Made by a program: the position numbers and the translations under genes. DNA of 64,000 bases from the NCBI GenBank assembly GCA_963753485.1, contig CAVWCL010000001.1, forward strand, positions 310,001 through 374,000, read 5' to 3'. Shown here piece after piece: positions 22,714-32,878 of this stretch. The stretch is from CAWDLX01 sp963753485 (GTDB taxonomy: Bacteria > Actinomycetota > Actinomycetes > Mycobacteriales > Micromonosporaceae). Within the stretch, counting starts at the first letter, position 1; every line of letters starts with the position of its first letter. Below the pieces are notes generated by a model. It saw nothing but the letters and a program-made list of their open reading frames with translations. It was not told the DNA's origin and did no database searches.

Positions 22714-23673
22714 ATGAGAGTACGTCGCATGTGGACGACCGCGGCCGCGGTCGGGCTGGCCGCGATGCTGGCGGTCACCGCCTGCGGAAAGAAGATTGAG
22801 CCGACGCCCGCGAACCAGGCCGCACCGTGCGGCACCGTCAACATCGCGGTGAACCCGTGGGTCGGCTACGAAGCGGACGCCGCCGTCGTCTCGTACCTGC
22901 TCAAGACCCGGCTCGATTGCAAGATCGAGTTGAAGAACCTCACCGAGGAGGTCTCCTGGCAGGGCTTCGCCTCCCGTTCGGTTGACGTCATCCTGGAGAA
23001 CTGGGGACACGACGACCTGAAGAAGAAGTACATCGACACCGAGAAGGTCGCGGTCGAGATGGGTGAGACCGGCAACAAGGGCATCATCGGCTGGTACGTG
23101 CCGCCGTGGTTGGCCGCCAAGTACCCCGACATCGTGCACTCTGAGAACCTCAACAAGTACGCCGCCATGTTCAAGACCTCGGAGTCTGGCTCCCAGGGCC
23201 AGCTTCTCGACGGTGACCCGTCCTACGTGACCAACGACGAGGCGCTGGTCCGCAACCTCGGCCTCAACTTCAAGGTGGTCTACGCCGGCAGCGAGACCGC
23301 CCTCATCGAGGCCTTCAAGACCGCCGAGGAGCAGCACAAGTTCCTCATCGGTTACTTCTACGAACCGCAGTGGTTCCTCTCCCAGGTGAACCTGGTCCAT
23401 GTGTCGCTGCCGGCGTACACGCCGGGGTGCGACGCCGACCCCAAGACGGTCAAGTGCGACTACCAGCCGTACGACCTCGACAAGGTCGTCAGCAAGGCGT
23501 TCGCCGACTCCGGCAGTCCGGCGGTCAAGCTGGTGAAGAACTTCAACTGGACCAACGAGGACCAGAACTCCGTTGCCCTGGACATCTCCAAGAAGGCGTC
23601 CTACGACGACGCCGCCAAGAAGTGGGTGGACGCGAACGCGGCGAAGGTCGAGAGCTGGTTCGGCTCGGCCTGA
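22714..23673 (+). CDS. proX: glycine betaine-type substrate-binding lipoprotein (ProX/OpuAC)
   Basis: A 319-residue exported lipoprotein: basic start, hydrophobic core and lipobox LAVTAC with the lipidated Cys at ~24. The mature part is an OpuAC fold (VNIAVNPWVGYEADAAVVSYLL) with several Trp/Tyr residues (WGHDD, GWYVPPW, EPQWFL) of the kind that form aromatic cages for quaternary ammonium ligands. It captures betaine-like solutes outside the membrane and delivers them to ProW. GAGAGAGG is the ribosome binding site. It is the last gene of the conservon-transporter operon, 79 nt after proW. Confidence 0.93.
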   Translation: MRVRRMWTTAAAVGLAAMLAVTACGKKIEPTPANQAAPCGTVNIAVNPWVGYEADAAVVSYLLKTRLDCKIELKNLTEEVSWQGFASRSVDVILENWGHDDLKKKYIDTEKVAVEMGETGNKGIIGWYVPPWLAAKYPDIVHSENLNKYAAMFKTSESGSQGQLLDGDPSYVTNDEALVRNLGLNFKVVYAGSETALIEAFKTAEEQHKFLIGYFYEPQWFLSQVNLVHVSLPAYTPGCDADPKTVKCDYQPYDLDKVVSKAFADSGSPAVKLVKNFNWTNEDQNSVALDISKKASYDDAAKKWVDANAAKVESWFGSA

Positions 23674-23691
23674 TCGCGGGGCGGGCCCGCG

Positions 23692-23739
23692 GCAGGGGTG
23701 CCCTCCCGCACGGGAGGGCGTGCGGGAGGGCACCCCTGC
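23692..23739 (+). terminator. 20-bp perfect hairpin ending the proX operon
   Basis: Arms 23692-23711 and 23720-23739 are perfectly complementary with an 8-nt loop, 18 nt after the proX stop. It is one of the strongest hairpins in the window and is followed directly by a 64-bp palindromic element. Confidence 0.8.
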
Positions 23740-23750
23740 TCGGCTCTTCC

Positions 23751-23814
23751 CGTCGATCTAGGGCGTATGCACGTGGTTCGATCTCTAAACATGGGCATAC
23801 GCCCTAGATCGACG
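23751..23814 (+). repeat. 64-bp palindromic element, copy 1
   Basis: Begins CGTCGATCTAGGGC and ends GCCCTAGATCGACG; here the arms pair over 20 bp. The inner stretch (about 23765-23786) matches the other two copies at 51072 (reverse orientation) and 62251. Flanking CTTCC/GGAAG extends the stem by 5 bp. It sits between the proX terminator and the peptidase promoter. Confidence 0.9.
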
Positions 23815-23855
23815 GGAAGGACGCGCCGTGGGCCGGCCGGCACCGGCCGACCGGT

Positions 23856-23861
23856 TAGGGT
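23856..23861 (+). promoter_or_regulatory. -10 box TAGGGT for M3 peptidase
   Basis: TAGGGT lies 34 nt before the ATG at 23896, leaving a leader that carries GGAGG. No clear -35 box is visible. Confidence 0.4.
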
Positions 23862-23895
23862 CGAGAGACCACACCGACCCAGCCGGAGGACACCG

Positions 23896-25842
<1,947 letters not shown>

Positions 25843-25960
25843 CCGGCATCGTGGGCGCGCCCGATGGTGAACCGCGTCGCAGGTGACGTTTGAAGATCGG
25901 GGCGGGGCGCGGCGGAGGGCAGTGTGACTGCGCTGACGCGCGTAGGACATCGATCTCCGG

Positions 25961-26710
25961 TCAGGACCAGCGGACCTGGGCCCGCTCCCGCCACAGCGCC
26001 ACCAGGGTCTGGTCGCCGGTAGCGGCCAGCTCGCCCCGGTTCCACAGACCCAGATAGACCGCGTTTGCGCCACCGGTCACCTCGGCGTCGGCTGTGGCCG
26101 GCGTCGGGGTGCGCCGAGCCTGCGGTCCCTCCGGGCCGATCTCCACGAGCCAGGATGCGTCCACATCGGAGAGTACGACCGCCAGGGTACGGGCGGGGTC
26201 GGCGCGCAGCCGGCCCCGGTTGCGGCTGAAGAAACCCACCAGCAGCTCGTCGATGCCGTCGACGGCAAAGTCCGCGGGCACCGGATCCGCCGCCCCGACG
26301 GCCAGCTGGGCGTCGACGCGGTGGATCGTCGTCTCGTGCGCCTGACGGCGGGCCCAGAAGGCACGGGGCGAGGGCGCGGGCAGAAACGTCGAGCAGTGCA
26401 GATCCGTCGGTGCCGCCTGCAGCGCGGCCACGATGCCGCGGGCCCCGTCGCGCAGCCAGGAGACCAGCCCGGCGTCGTCGGGCAGGCTTCCCCACACGTT
26501 CTCTGCCTCGTCGGCCGTGAACGGCTCCAACCGGGCGCCGCCGACGTACGCCGCCGCCCACCGGTGCACCCGACCCATGTGGTGGGCCAGCTCCCGGACG
26601 GTCCACTCCGGACACGTGGGCGGCTTCCCCTCCAGGTCGGCCGCGGCCACCGCCGAGATCAGCAGGTCGCCCTCTCGCTCCAGCGTGGCGATGTGGTCAC
26701 CGATCAGCAT
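25961..26710 (-). CDS. MDMPI-domain (mycothiol-dependent isomerase-like) protein
   Basis: A 249-residue protein with an N-terminal maleylpyruvate isomerase-type DinB domain (CPEWTVRELAHHMGRVHRWA ~33-52 and a second His in HETTIHRVDAQ ~145) and a C-terminal MDMPI_C sterol-carrier-like domain. Family members use mycothiol as cofactor, typical of actinobacteria, but few have known substrates. It is convergent with the peptidase gene and divergent from the SDR at 26816. Confidence 0.88.
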   Translation of the reverse strand: MLIGDHIATLEREGDLLISAVAAADLEGKPPTCPEWTVRELAHHMGRVHRWAAAYVGGARLEPFTADEAENVWGSLPDDAGLVSWLRDGARGIVAALQAAPTDLHCSTFLPAPSPRAFWARRQAHETTIHRVDAQLAVGAADPVPADFAVDGIDELLVGFFSRNRGRLRADPARTLAVVLSDVDASWLVEIGPEGPQARRTPTPATADAEVTGGANAVYLGLWNRGELAATGDQTLVALWRERAQVRWS

Positions 26711-26815
26711 GCCGCCATGGTGGCACTGGCGCCCCGGTCCAACGGCGCCGGGGCCGGGTTACGCCGGTGGCGAACGACGGTTGCCCGCGGTGGTGGTGGC
26801 GGGGTGAGCTGAGGC

Positions 26816-27781
26816 ATGCGTGTGGTGATCCTTGGCGGTACCCGGTTCATCGGTCGGCGGATCAGCTCGGAGCTGCTCGCCCGCGGTGACGAGGTCATGC
26901 TCGTGCACCGCGGCGAGACCGAACCGATTGAGCTGGCCCCGTGCCGGCACCTGCACGTGCCGCGCGCCTCGTTCGGCACGGTGGCGACCGAGGTCGCCTC
27001 GTTCCGCCCGGACGCCGTGGTCGACATGCTCGCGATGACGGCGGCCGACGTCGAGGCAGTGCTGCCTCACCTGCCCGACACCCAGCTCGTGGTCACCTCC
27101 AGCATGGACGTCTATGAGGCGTTCTGGCACGTACTCAACGAGCGCGAGGGGGAGCCGCTGCCACTGAACGAAACCTCGCAGGTGCGCACGGTCCGCTACC
27201 CGTACGCGGAGATCGGCAACCGTCCCGATGACTACGACAAGCTGGACGTCGAGCCGGCGTACCTGGACCGCGGCGCGACCGTGTTGCGGCTGGCGATGAT
27301 CTACGGCGAGTATGACCCGCAGCGGCGGGAGGAGTTCATCCTGCGCCGCGTCCGGGCCGGTCGTCGTCGCATCCCGGTCGGCCCGGGCTCGTGGCTGTGG
27401 ACCCGGTGCTATGTCGGTGACGTTGCCACCGCTGTGCTCGCCACCCTGGGCAATTCCGCGGTCGCCGGCGAGGTGCTCAATATCGGTGCGCCGGCGGTCC
27501 GCTCGATGCGCGGCTGGGCCGAGCAGATCCTGCACGCGGCCGACCATGAGGCCGAGCTGGTAACGGTGCCGGAGGCGCTGGTGCCCGAGGATCTCGGCAT
27601 CACCCGCACCGTGGCCCAGCACCTGCTCGTCGACGCCGTGAAGGCGACCGCGCTGCTCGGCTGGAGCCCGGCCGACCCGGCCGCCGGGCTGGCCGCGTCG
27701 GTGCGCTGGCATCTGGCCAACCCACCAACCGACAGCGATCCCGACTTCAGCGCCGACGACGCCGCTCTCGCCGCCGCTTGA
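26816..27781 (+). CDS. NAD-dependent epimerase/dehydratase-like SDR
   Basis: A 321-residue atypical extended SDR. The nucleotide-binding loop is VVILGGTRFIGRR (~residues 3-15), a variant seen in CSP41-like and reductase-like SDRs. The usual YxxxK is YPYAEIGNRPDDYDK (~123), with Lys spacing unlike classical SDRs, so catalysis may differ or be lost. GAGG just before the ATG may serve as ribosome binding site. It is convergent with uvrB, 4 nt apart. Confidence 0.86.
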   Translation: MRVVILGGTRFIGRRISSELLARGDEVMLVHRGETEPIELAPCRHLHVPRASFGTVATEVASFRPDAVVDMLAMTAADVEAVLPHLPDTQLVVTSSMDVYEAFWHVLNEREGEPLPLNETSQVRTVRYPYAEIGNRPDDYDKLDVEPAYLDRGATVLRLAMIYGEYDPQRREEFILRRVRAGRRRIPVGPGSWLWTRCYVGDVATAVLATLGNSAVAGEVLNIGAPAVRSMRGWAEQILHAADHEAELVTVPEALVPEDLGITRTVAQHLLVDAVKATALLGWSPADPAAGLAASVRWHLANPPTDSDPDFSADDAALAAA

Positions 27782-27785
27782 CCCG

Positions 27786-29909
27786 TCAGCGCACGGCGTC
27801 CATCTGGCGCAGTTCCTTCTTCATCTCCGCGACCTCGTCGCGGATGCGGGCGGCCAGCTCGAACTGGAGCTCGCGCGCGGCCGCGAGCATCTGGTCGGTC
27901 AGCTCCTGGATCAGCTTGGTCATCTCCGCCCGCGCCATTCCCTCGGTCGCCGTCGAGATGGCCCGCGACCGGCTGCGGGTCTCCTTCACCGGTGCCTTGC
28001 CGCGCGACATTTGCCGGCCGGCGCCACCGATGATTGCCCCGCCGGGACCGTGTCCGGCCAGGGCGCCCTCGGTGTCTTCAGCCTCCCGGTAGATGTCATC
28101 GAGGATGTCGCCGATCTTCTTGCGCAGCGGCTGCGGATCGACGCCGCGCTCCACGTTGTACGCGACCTGCTTGGCCCGGCGCCGGTTGGTCTCGTCGATC
28201 GCCGCGGCCATCGAAGGTGTGATCTTGTCGGCGTACATGTGGACCTGGCCGGAGACGTTGCGGGCGGCCCGGCCGATGGTCTGCACCAGCGACGTTCCGG
28301 AGCGCAGGAACCCCTCCTTGTCGGCGTCCAGGATCGAGACGAGCGAGACCTCGGGGAGGTCGAGTCCCTCGCGCAGCAGGTTGATGCCGACGAGCACGTC
28401 GAACTCGCCCTGGCGCAGTTCCCGCAGCAGCTCGACCCGGCGCAGCGTGTCCACTTCGGAGTGCAGGTACCGCACCCGGATGCCGTGCTCCAGCAGGTAG
28501 TCGGTGAGGTCCTCGGCCATCTTCTTGGTGAGCGTGGTGACCAGAACCCGCTCGTCGCGGTCGGTGCGCGTACGGATCTCGTGCATCAGGTCGTCGATCT
28601 GGCCCTTGGTGGGCTTGACCACCACCTCGGGATCGACCAGCCCGGTCGGCCGGATCACCTGCTCGACCACCTCACGCCGGGCCTTGCCGAGCTCCCATGG
28701 ACCCGGCGTGGCGGACAGGTACACGGTCTGGCCGACCCGGTCGGTGAACTCGTCGAAGCGCAGCGGCCGGTTGTCGGCGGCCGACGGCAGCCGGAACCCG
28801 TGCTCGATGAGGGTGCGCTTGCGCGACGCGTCGCCCTCGTACATCCCGCCGATCTGCGGCACGGTCACGTGCGACTCGTCGATGACGGTGAGGAAGTCGT
28901 CGGGGAAGTAGTCCAGCAGGCAGTGTGGTGGGCTGCCGGCCTCGCGGCCATCGATGTGGCGGGAGTAGTTCTCGATGCCCGAGCAGAACCCGACCTGGCG
29001 CATCATCTCCAGGTCATAGGAGGTGCGCATCCGCAACCGCTGCGCCTCCAGCAGTTTGCTCTGCCGCTCCAGCTCGGCCAGCCGCTCCTCCAGCTCCGCC
29101 TCGATGCCGCGGATCGCCCGCTCCATGCGCTGCGGGCCGGCGGCGTAGTGGGTGGCCGGGAAGATGAGCAGCTGCTGGGCCTCCTTCACCACATCGCCGG
29201 TGAGCGGGTGCAGGTAGTACAGCTTCTCCACCTCGTCGCCGAAGAGCTGGATCCGGATCGCGAGCTCCTCGTAGGCCGGGATGATCTCCAGAGTGTCGCC
29301 GCGCACCCGGAACGTGCCGCGGTTGAAGGCCATGTCGTTGCGGGTGTACTGGATGTCGACCAGACTGCGCAGCAGCTGGTCGCGGTCCAACTCCCCGCCG
29401 ACGTCGACCCGCACCGACCGGTCCAGGTACTCCTCCGGCGTACCCAGGCCGTAGATCGCCGACACGGTCGCCACCACGATGACGTCGGCGCGGGTCAGCA
29501 GCGACATGGTCGCCGAGTGCCGCAGCCGTTCCACTTCCTCGTTGATGGAGGAGTCCTTTTCGATGTAGGTGTCGGTCTGCGGGATGTATGCCTCGGGCTG
29601 GTAGTAGTCGTAATAGGAGACGAAGTACTCGACCGCGTTGTTCGGCATCAGTTCGCGGAACTCTTTGGCCAGTTGGGCGGCGAGTGTCTTGTTCGGCGCG
29701 AGCACGAGCGTGGGCCGTTGCAGCCGCTCGACCAGCCAGGCGGTGGTGGCGCTCTTGCCGGTGCCGGTGGCGCCGAGCAGCACGGTGTGCCGTTCACCGC
29801 GGCGGATCCGCTGTTCCAGGTCGTCGATCGCGGTGGGCTGGTCGCCGGAGGGCCGGTAGTCGCTGACCACCTCGAACCGCCCATCCAGTCGCGGAATCGC
29901 CAAACTCAT
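27786..29909 (-). CDS. uvrB: UvrABC excinuclease subunit B
   Basis: A 707-residue nucleotide excision repair helicase-like subunit that clamps damaged DNA and recruits UvrC. Walker A is GATGTGKS (~residue 45), the damage-probing beta-hairpin is SYYDYYQPEAYIPQTDTYIE (~99-118), DESH is present (TVIDESHV), and the C-terminal UVR motif for UvrC contact is at ~665-700. The ATG lies 6 nt after a TAGGTT box, predicting a leaderless mRNA. No clear LexA site was found upstream. A ~30-residue insert near ~640 is Gly-rich. Confidence 0.97.
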   Translation of the reverse strand: MSLAIPRLDGRFEVVSDYRPSGDQPTAIDDLEQRIRRGERHTVLLGATGTGKSATTAWLVERLQRPTLVLAPNKTLAAQLAKEFRELMPNNAVEYFVSYYDYYQPEAYIPQTDTYIEKDSSINEEVERLRHSATMSLLTRADVIVVATVSAIYGLGTPEEYLDRSVRVDVGGELDRDQLLRSLVDIQYTRNDMAFNRGTFRVRGDTLEIIPAYEELAIRIQLFGDEVEKLYYLHPLTGDVVKEAQQLLIFPATHYAAGPQRMERAIRGIEAELEERLAELERQSKLLEAQRLRMRTSYDLEMMRQVGFCSGIENYSRHIDGREAGSPPHCLLDYFPDDFLTVIDESHVTVPQIGGMYEGDASRKRTLIEHGFRLPSAADNRPLRFDEFTDRVGQTVYLSATPGPWELGKARREVVEQVIRPTGLVDPEVVVKPTKGQIDDLMHEIRTRTDRDERVLVTTLTKKMAEDLTDYLLEHGIRVRYLHSEVDTLRRVELLRELRQGEFDVLVGINLLREGLDLPEVSLVSILDADKEGFLRSGTSLVQTIGRAARNVSGQVHMYADKITPSMAAAIDETNRRRAKQVAYNVERGVDPQPLRKKIGDILDDIYREAEDTEGALAGHGPGGAIIGGAGRQMSRGKAPVKETRSRSRAISTATEGMARAEMTKLIQELTDQMLAAARELQFELAARIRDEVAEMKKELRQMDAVR

Positions 29910-29915
29910 GCGCCA

Positions 29916-29921
29916 AACCTA
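29916..29921 (-). promoter_or_regulatory. -10 box TAGGTT, leaderless uvrB
   Basis: TAGGTT on the minus strand is followed by 6 nt and the uvrB ATG, without Shine-Dalgarno. A further TTGACA-like sequence at 29969-29974 lies too far upstream to pair with it. Confidence 0.5.
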
Positions 29922-30184
29922 CGCCGGGGCACCGACAACCTGCCCGCGTACACATTCTCACTCAGGGTTGTCAATCCTTACGGAAGATTACGATTGTATG
30001 TCCCACTCGTGCGCGCTAACGTCGACCCGTAGGCCGCCCGCGGCGGCCGACCGGTACGACAAGGCCTCCACACCGGTCTGGTCGAAGCCGGCGCTCGGGT
30101 CCGCAGCCCCGGAGACGCGCAAGCGTCCCGTCGGGCTCCCCAGCGGATGAGCGCGGTGCGCGCACTTCGGTGCGTCGCTCCGAC

Positions 30185-30886
30185 TCACCGGCCGTCGCGG
30201 GTGGCCCTCTCGTGTTCGTCCGGCTCGGGTTCGCCCCGCTCGTGTTCGTCCGGCTTGTGTTGGGGCGTGTGTTCGCCCCGCTCGCGCGCCTCGGCGCAGG
30301 GCACGATCCGCTCCCGCCAAGCCTCGTCGACCGCCGCCCGCAGCTGCGCGAGCGTGCCGTCGTTGACGATCACGACGTCGGCCACGGCTCGCCGCTGGGC
30401 ATCGGTGGCCTGGGCCGCCATCCGGGACCGGGCCTCGTCGGCGGTGAGTCCGCGGGCGGCGGCCAGCCGCTCGATCCTGCGCCCCTGGTCGGCCAGCACC
30501 ACCACGACGAGGTCATAGCTCGCGGCGAGGCCACTCTCCACCAACAGCGGCACGTCGTTGACCACGACCGCGTCCGGGGGCGCCGATGCCACAAACTCGG
30601 CGACCCGCGCCCGCACCCGCGGATGGACCAGCGCCTCCAACCGCCGACGCGCCGATTCGTCGCCGAACACCAGGCCGGCCAACGCCGCCCGATCCAGGCT
30701 GCCGTCGGAGCCGAGGACGCCGGCGCCGAATTCCGCGACCACCTCGGCCAGACCGTCGGTGCCGGGCGCGACCACCGCCCGCGCCTGCTCGTCGGAGTCG
30801 ACCACGAGGGCACCGAGCTCGGCCAGCCGGGCGGCGACGGTGCTCTTGCCCGAACCGATGCCGCCGGTGAGCCCGACCATGAGCAT
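30185..30886 (-). CDS. coaE: dephospho-CoA kinase
   Basis: A 233-residue P-loop kinase for the last step of coenzyme A synthesis. The P-loop is GGIGSGKST (~residues 8-16); GALVVDSDEQARAVV and the lid region (RSRMAAQ) are typical. The final ~35 residues are a hydrophilic HERGEPEPDEHER-type extension built from short nucleotide repeats and are absent from usual ~200-residue enzymes. ATG 30886 has a CAGACT box 7 nt upstream, and ATG 30880 is possible. It lies beside rpsA as in other actinobacteria. Confidence 0.95.
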   Translation of the reverse strand: MLMVGLTGGIGSGKSTVAARLAELGALVVDSDEQARAVVAPGTDGLAEVVAEFGAGVLGSDGSLDRAALAGLVFGDESARRRLEALVHPRVRARVAEFVASAPPDAVVVNDVPLLVESGLAASYDLVVVVLADQGRRIERLAAARGLTADEARSRMAAQATDAQRRAVADVVIVNDGTLAQLRAAVDEAWRERIVPCAEARERGEHTPQHKPDEHERGEPEPDEHERATRDGR

Positions 30887-30979
30887 GCGGCCAAGTCTGC
30901 CAGAGCGCCGATCCGGCTCCGCCGTTGAGCGCGGCCGGCCCGATACCGGACCGCCAACCGCGCGGGCCCCGCAAACAGC

Positions 30980-31014
30980 GAGGAGGGCCGGCCCCGCGGG
31001 AACCGGCCCTCCTC
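30980..31014 (-). terminator. hairpin after rpsA
   Basis: Perfect 12-bp stem GAGGAGGGCCGG/CCGGCCCTCCTC with an 11-nt loop, starting 12 nt downstream of the rpsA stop. Confidence 0.75.
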
Positions 31015-31025
31015 GGTCGGGTCGT

Positions 31026-32513
31026 TCAGCTCTTGCCGCCGGCCAGCTTCTCCTTCAGCGCGGCGAGCGCCTCGTCGGTGGCGAGCGTGCCCTGCGGCTC
31101 CTCCGCGGGCTTGGCGGCCGGAGTCGGCTGGTTGGCGGCCGCCGGCGGCGGCGCGGCCGGTGCCGGCGGTGCCTCGGCGTCGGCGGCCCGAGCACTCTGC
31201 ACCTGCTTGGTGTGCGCCTCCCAGCGCTGGCGGGCCTCGGCGTACTGGCCTTCCCACGCCTCACGCTGCTTGTCGTACCCCTCCAGCCACTCCCCTGTCT
31301 CGGGGTCGAAGCCGTCCGGGTAGACGTAGTTGCCCTCGGCGTCGTAGGTGGCGGCCATGCCGTACAGGGTCGGGTCGAAATGCTCCTCGCCCTCGACGAA
31401 GCCCTCGTTCGCCTGCTTGAGCGAGAGCGAGATCCGCCGCCGCTCCAGGTCGATGTCGATCACTTTGACCATGACGTCCGAGCCGACCTGCACCACCTGC
31501 TCGGGGATCTCCACGTGGCGCTCCGCCAGCTCGGAAATGTGCACCAGTCCCTCGATGCCGTCGTCGACCCGCACGAACGCGCCGAAGGGCACCAGCTTGG
31601 TCACCTTGCCGGGCACGATCTGTTGGATGGCGTGGGTGCGGGCGAATTGCCGCCACGGGTCTTCCTGGGTCGCCTTGAGCGAGAGCGAGACGCGCTCCCG
31701 GTCGAGGTCTACGTCGAGCACCTCGACCTCGACCTCCTGGCCGACCTCGACCACCTCGGACGGGTGGTCGATGTGCTTCCAGGACAGCTCCGAAACGTGC
31801 ACCAGACCATCGACACCGCCGAGGTCCACGAAGGCCCCGAAGTTCACGATGCTGGAGACCACGCCCTTGCGTACCTGGCCCTTGGCGAGCTTGTTGAGGA
31901 ACTCGCTGCGCACCTCGGACTGGGTCTGCTCCAAGTACGCCCGGCGGGAGAGCACGACGTTGTTTCGGTTCTTGTCCAGCTCGATGATCTTTGCCTCGAG
32001 CTCGCGCCCCACGTACGGCTGGAGGTCGCGCACCCGGCGCATCTCGACCAGCGAGGCGGGCAGGAAACCGCGCAGCCCGATGTCGATGATGAGGCCGCCC
32101 TTGACCACTTCGATGACGGAGCCGCGGACCACGCCGTCGTCTTCCTTGATCTTCTCGATCGTGCCCCAGGCGCGCTCGTACTGCGCCCGTTTCTTGGACA
32201 GGATGAGGCGCCCTTCTTTGTCCTCTTTCGTGAGAACCAGGGCCTCGACGTGGTCTCCGACCTTCACGACCTCGGCGGGATCGACGTCATGCTTGATCGA
32301 CAACTCGCGCGAGGGGATGACGCCCTCGGTCTTGTAGCCGATGTCGAGCAGGACTTCGTCCCGGTCGACCTTGACGACAGTCCCTTCGACAATGTCGCCG
32401 TCGTTGAAGTACTTGATGGTCTCGTCGATGGCGGCGAGGAACGCTTCCTCGGAACCGATATCGTCGACTGCGACTTTGGGTGCGGCCGGGGTGGTCTCGA
32501 TGCTGCTCGTCAT
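31026..32513 (-). CDS. rpsA: 30S ribosomal protein S1
   Basis: A 495-residue protein with four S1 RNA-binding repeats: GDIVEGTVVKVDRDEVLLDI (~residue 35), a divergent second repeat, then GVVSSIVNFGAFVDLGGVDG (~210) and GKVTKLVPFGAFVRVDDGIE (~297). S1 helps 30S subunits bind mRNA. The Ala/Pro-rich C-terminal tail (~430-495) is normal for actinobacteria. ATG 32513 is chosen for homology and a GGAG 11 nt upstream. The preceding ~150-nt leader could allow autoregulation. Confidence 0.97.
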   Translation of the reverse strand: MTSSIETTPAAPKVAVDDIGSEEAFLAAIDETIKYFNDGDIVEGTVVKVDRDEVLLDIGYKTEGVIPSRELSIKHDVDPAEVVKVGDHVEALVLTKEDKEGRLILSKKRAQYERAWGTIEKIKEDDGVVRGSVIEVVKGGLIIDIGLRGFLPASLVEMRRVRDLQPYVGRELEAKIIELDKNRNNVVLSRRAYLEQTQSEVRSEFLNKLAKGQVRKGVVSSIVNFGAFVDLGGVDGLVHVSELSWKHIDHPSEVVEVGQEVEVEVLDVDLDRERVSLSLKATQEDPWRQFARTHAIQQIVPGKVTKLVPFGAFVRVDDGIEGLVHISELAERHVEIPEQVVQVGSDVMVKVIDIDLERRRISLSLKQANEGFVEGEEHFDPTLYGMAATYDAEGNYVYPDGFDPETGEWLEGYDKQREAWEGQYAEARQRWEAHTKQVQSARAADAEAPPAPAAPPPAAANQPTPAAKPAEEPQGTLATDEALAALKEKLAGGKS

Positions 32514-32669
32514 GTGGGCAGTTGCTCCGGTGGATGGGTGTCGTACGACGGGGCACGCTCGCGGGCCCGCCGCCGCATGCTCCCGCCCGAACAAATGATC
32601 ATGGGAGTGTTGACGAAGACTACGAGCCTGCTCCCTGCCGAGGTCGCAGCCCACGAGTGCGCATCGAAC

Positions 32670-32700
32670 AGCTTACGCTGCCCGGTACCGGACGGTCCAA
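32670..32700 (-). promoter_or_regulatory. candidate rpsA promoter TTGGAC-19-TAAGCT
   Basis: Minus-strand TTGGAC (32695-32700), a 19-bp spacer and TAAGCT (32670-32675). It would give a 5' leader of about 150 nt before rpsA. The spacer is slightly long. Confidence 0.42.
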
Positions 32701-32841
32701 CCCTCCCCGAAGGAGAACGTTCGGTGGACACAGGACGGAAGAGACAAACGTTACTCAGGTGACGAGCCGTCAGATCATCGGTCAGCGTGGCGGCGCCACG
32801 CGCTCCGGCGCGGGGTGCCGATCGCGGGCCGAGCCGCCGGC

Positions 32842-32875
32842 GTGGGGACCCGGACGCGGCCGGCCGGGCCCCCAC
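32842..32875 (-). terminator. hairpin after small secreted protein gene
   Basis: Stem of 12 bp with one mismatch (32842-32853 and 32864-32875), only 3 nt past the stop codon of the gene ending at 32879. Confidence 0.6.
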
Positions 32876-32878
32876 CCT

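Larger units (their letters stand above)
32514..32878 (-). other. rpsA leader and non-coding region
   Basis: No supported gene. It holds the ~150-nt rpsA leader, the candidate rpsA promoter (32670-32700) and a terminator hairpin at 32842-32875 for the next gene. Open frames here lack homology and ribosome binding sites. Confidence 0.6.

Noticed and set aside
20720..22717. 665-codon second frame within proW
   Set aside because: Arg/His-rich out-of-frame translation of the permease, no hydrophobic segments.
29945..29974. TTGACA-18-TACGCG promoter for uvrB
   Set aside because: The -10 does not fit TANNNT and the TAGGTT box next to the start is a better explanation.
28011..30032. 673-codon plus-strand frame over uvrB
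   Set aside because: Antisense shadow; uvrB on the other strand is fully supported by motifs.
29910..30184. LexA/SOS box upstream of uvrB
   Set aside because: No GAAC-N4-GTTC-like palindrome seen in the gap.
30558..32762. 734-codon plus-strand frame over coaE and rpsA
   Set aside because: Crosses two certain genes and a terminator, and has no similarity of its own.
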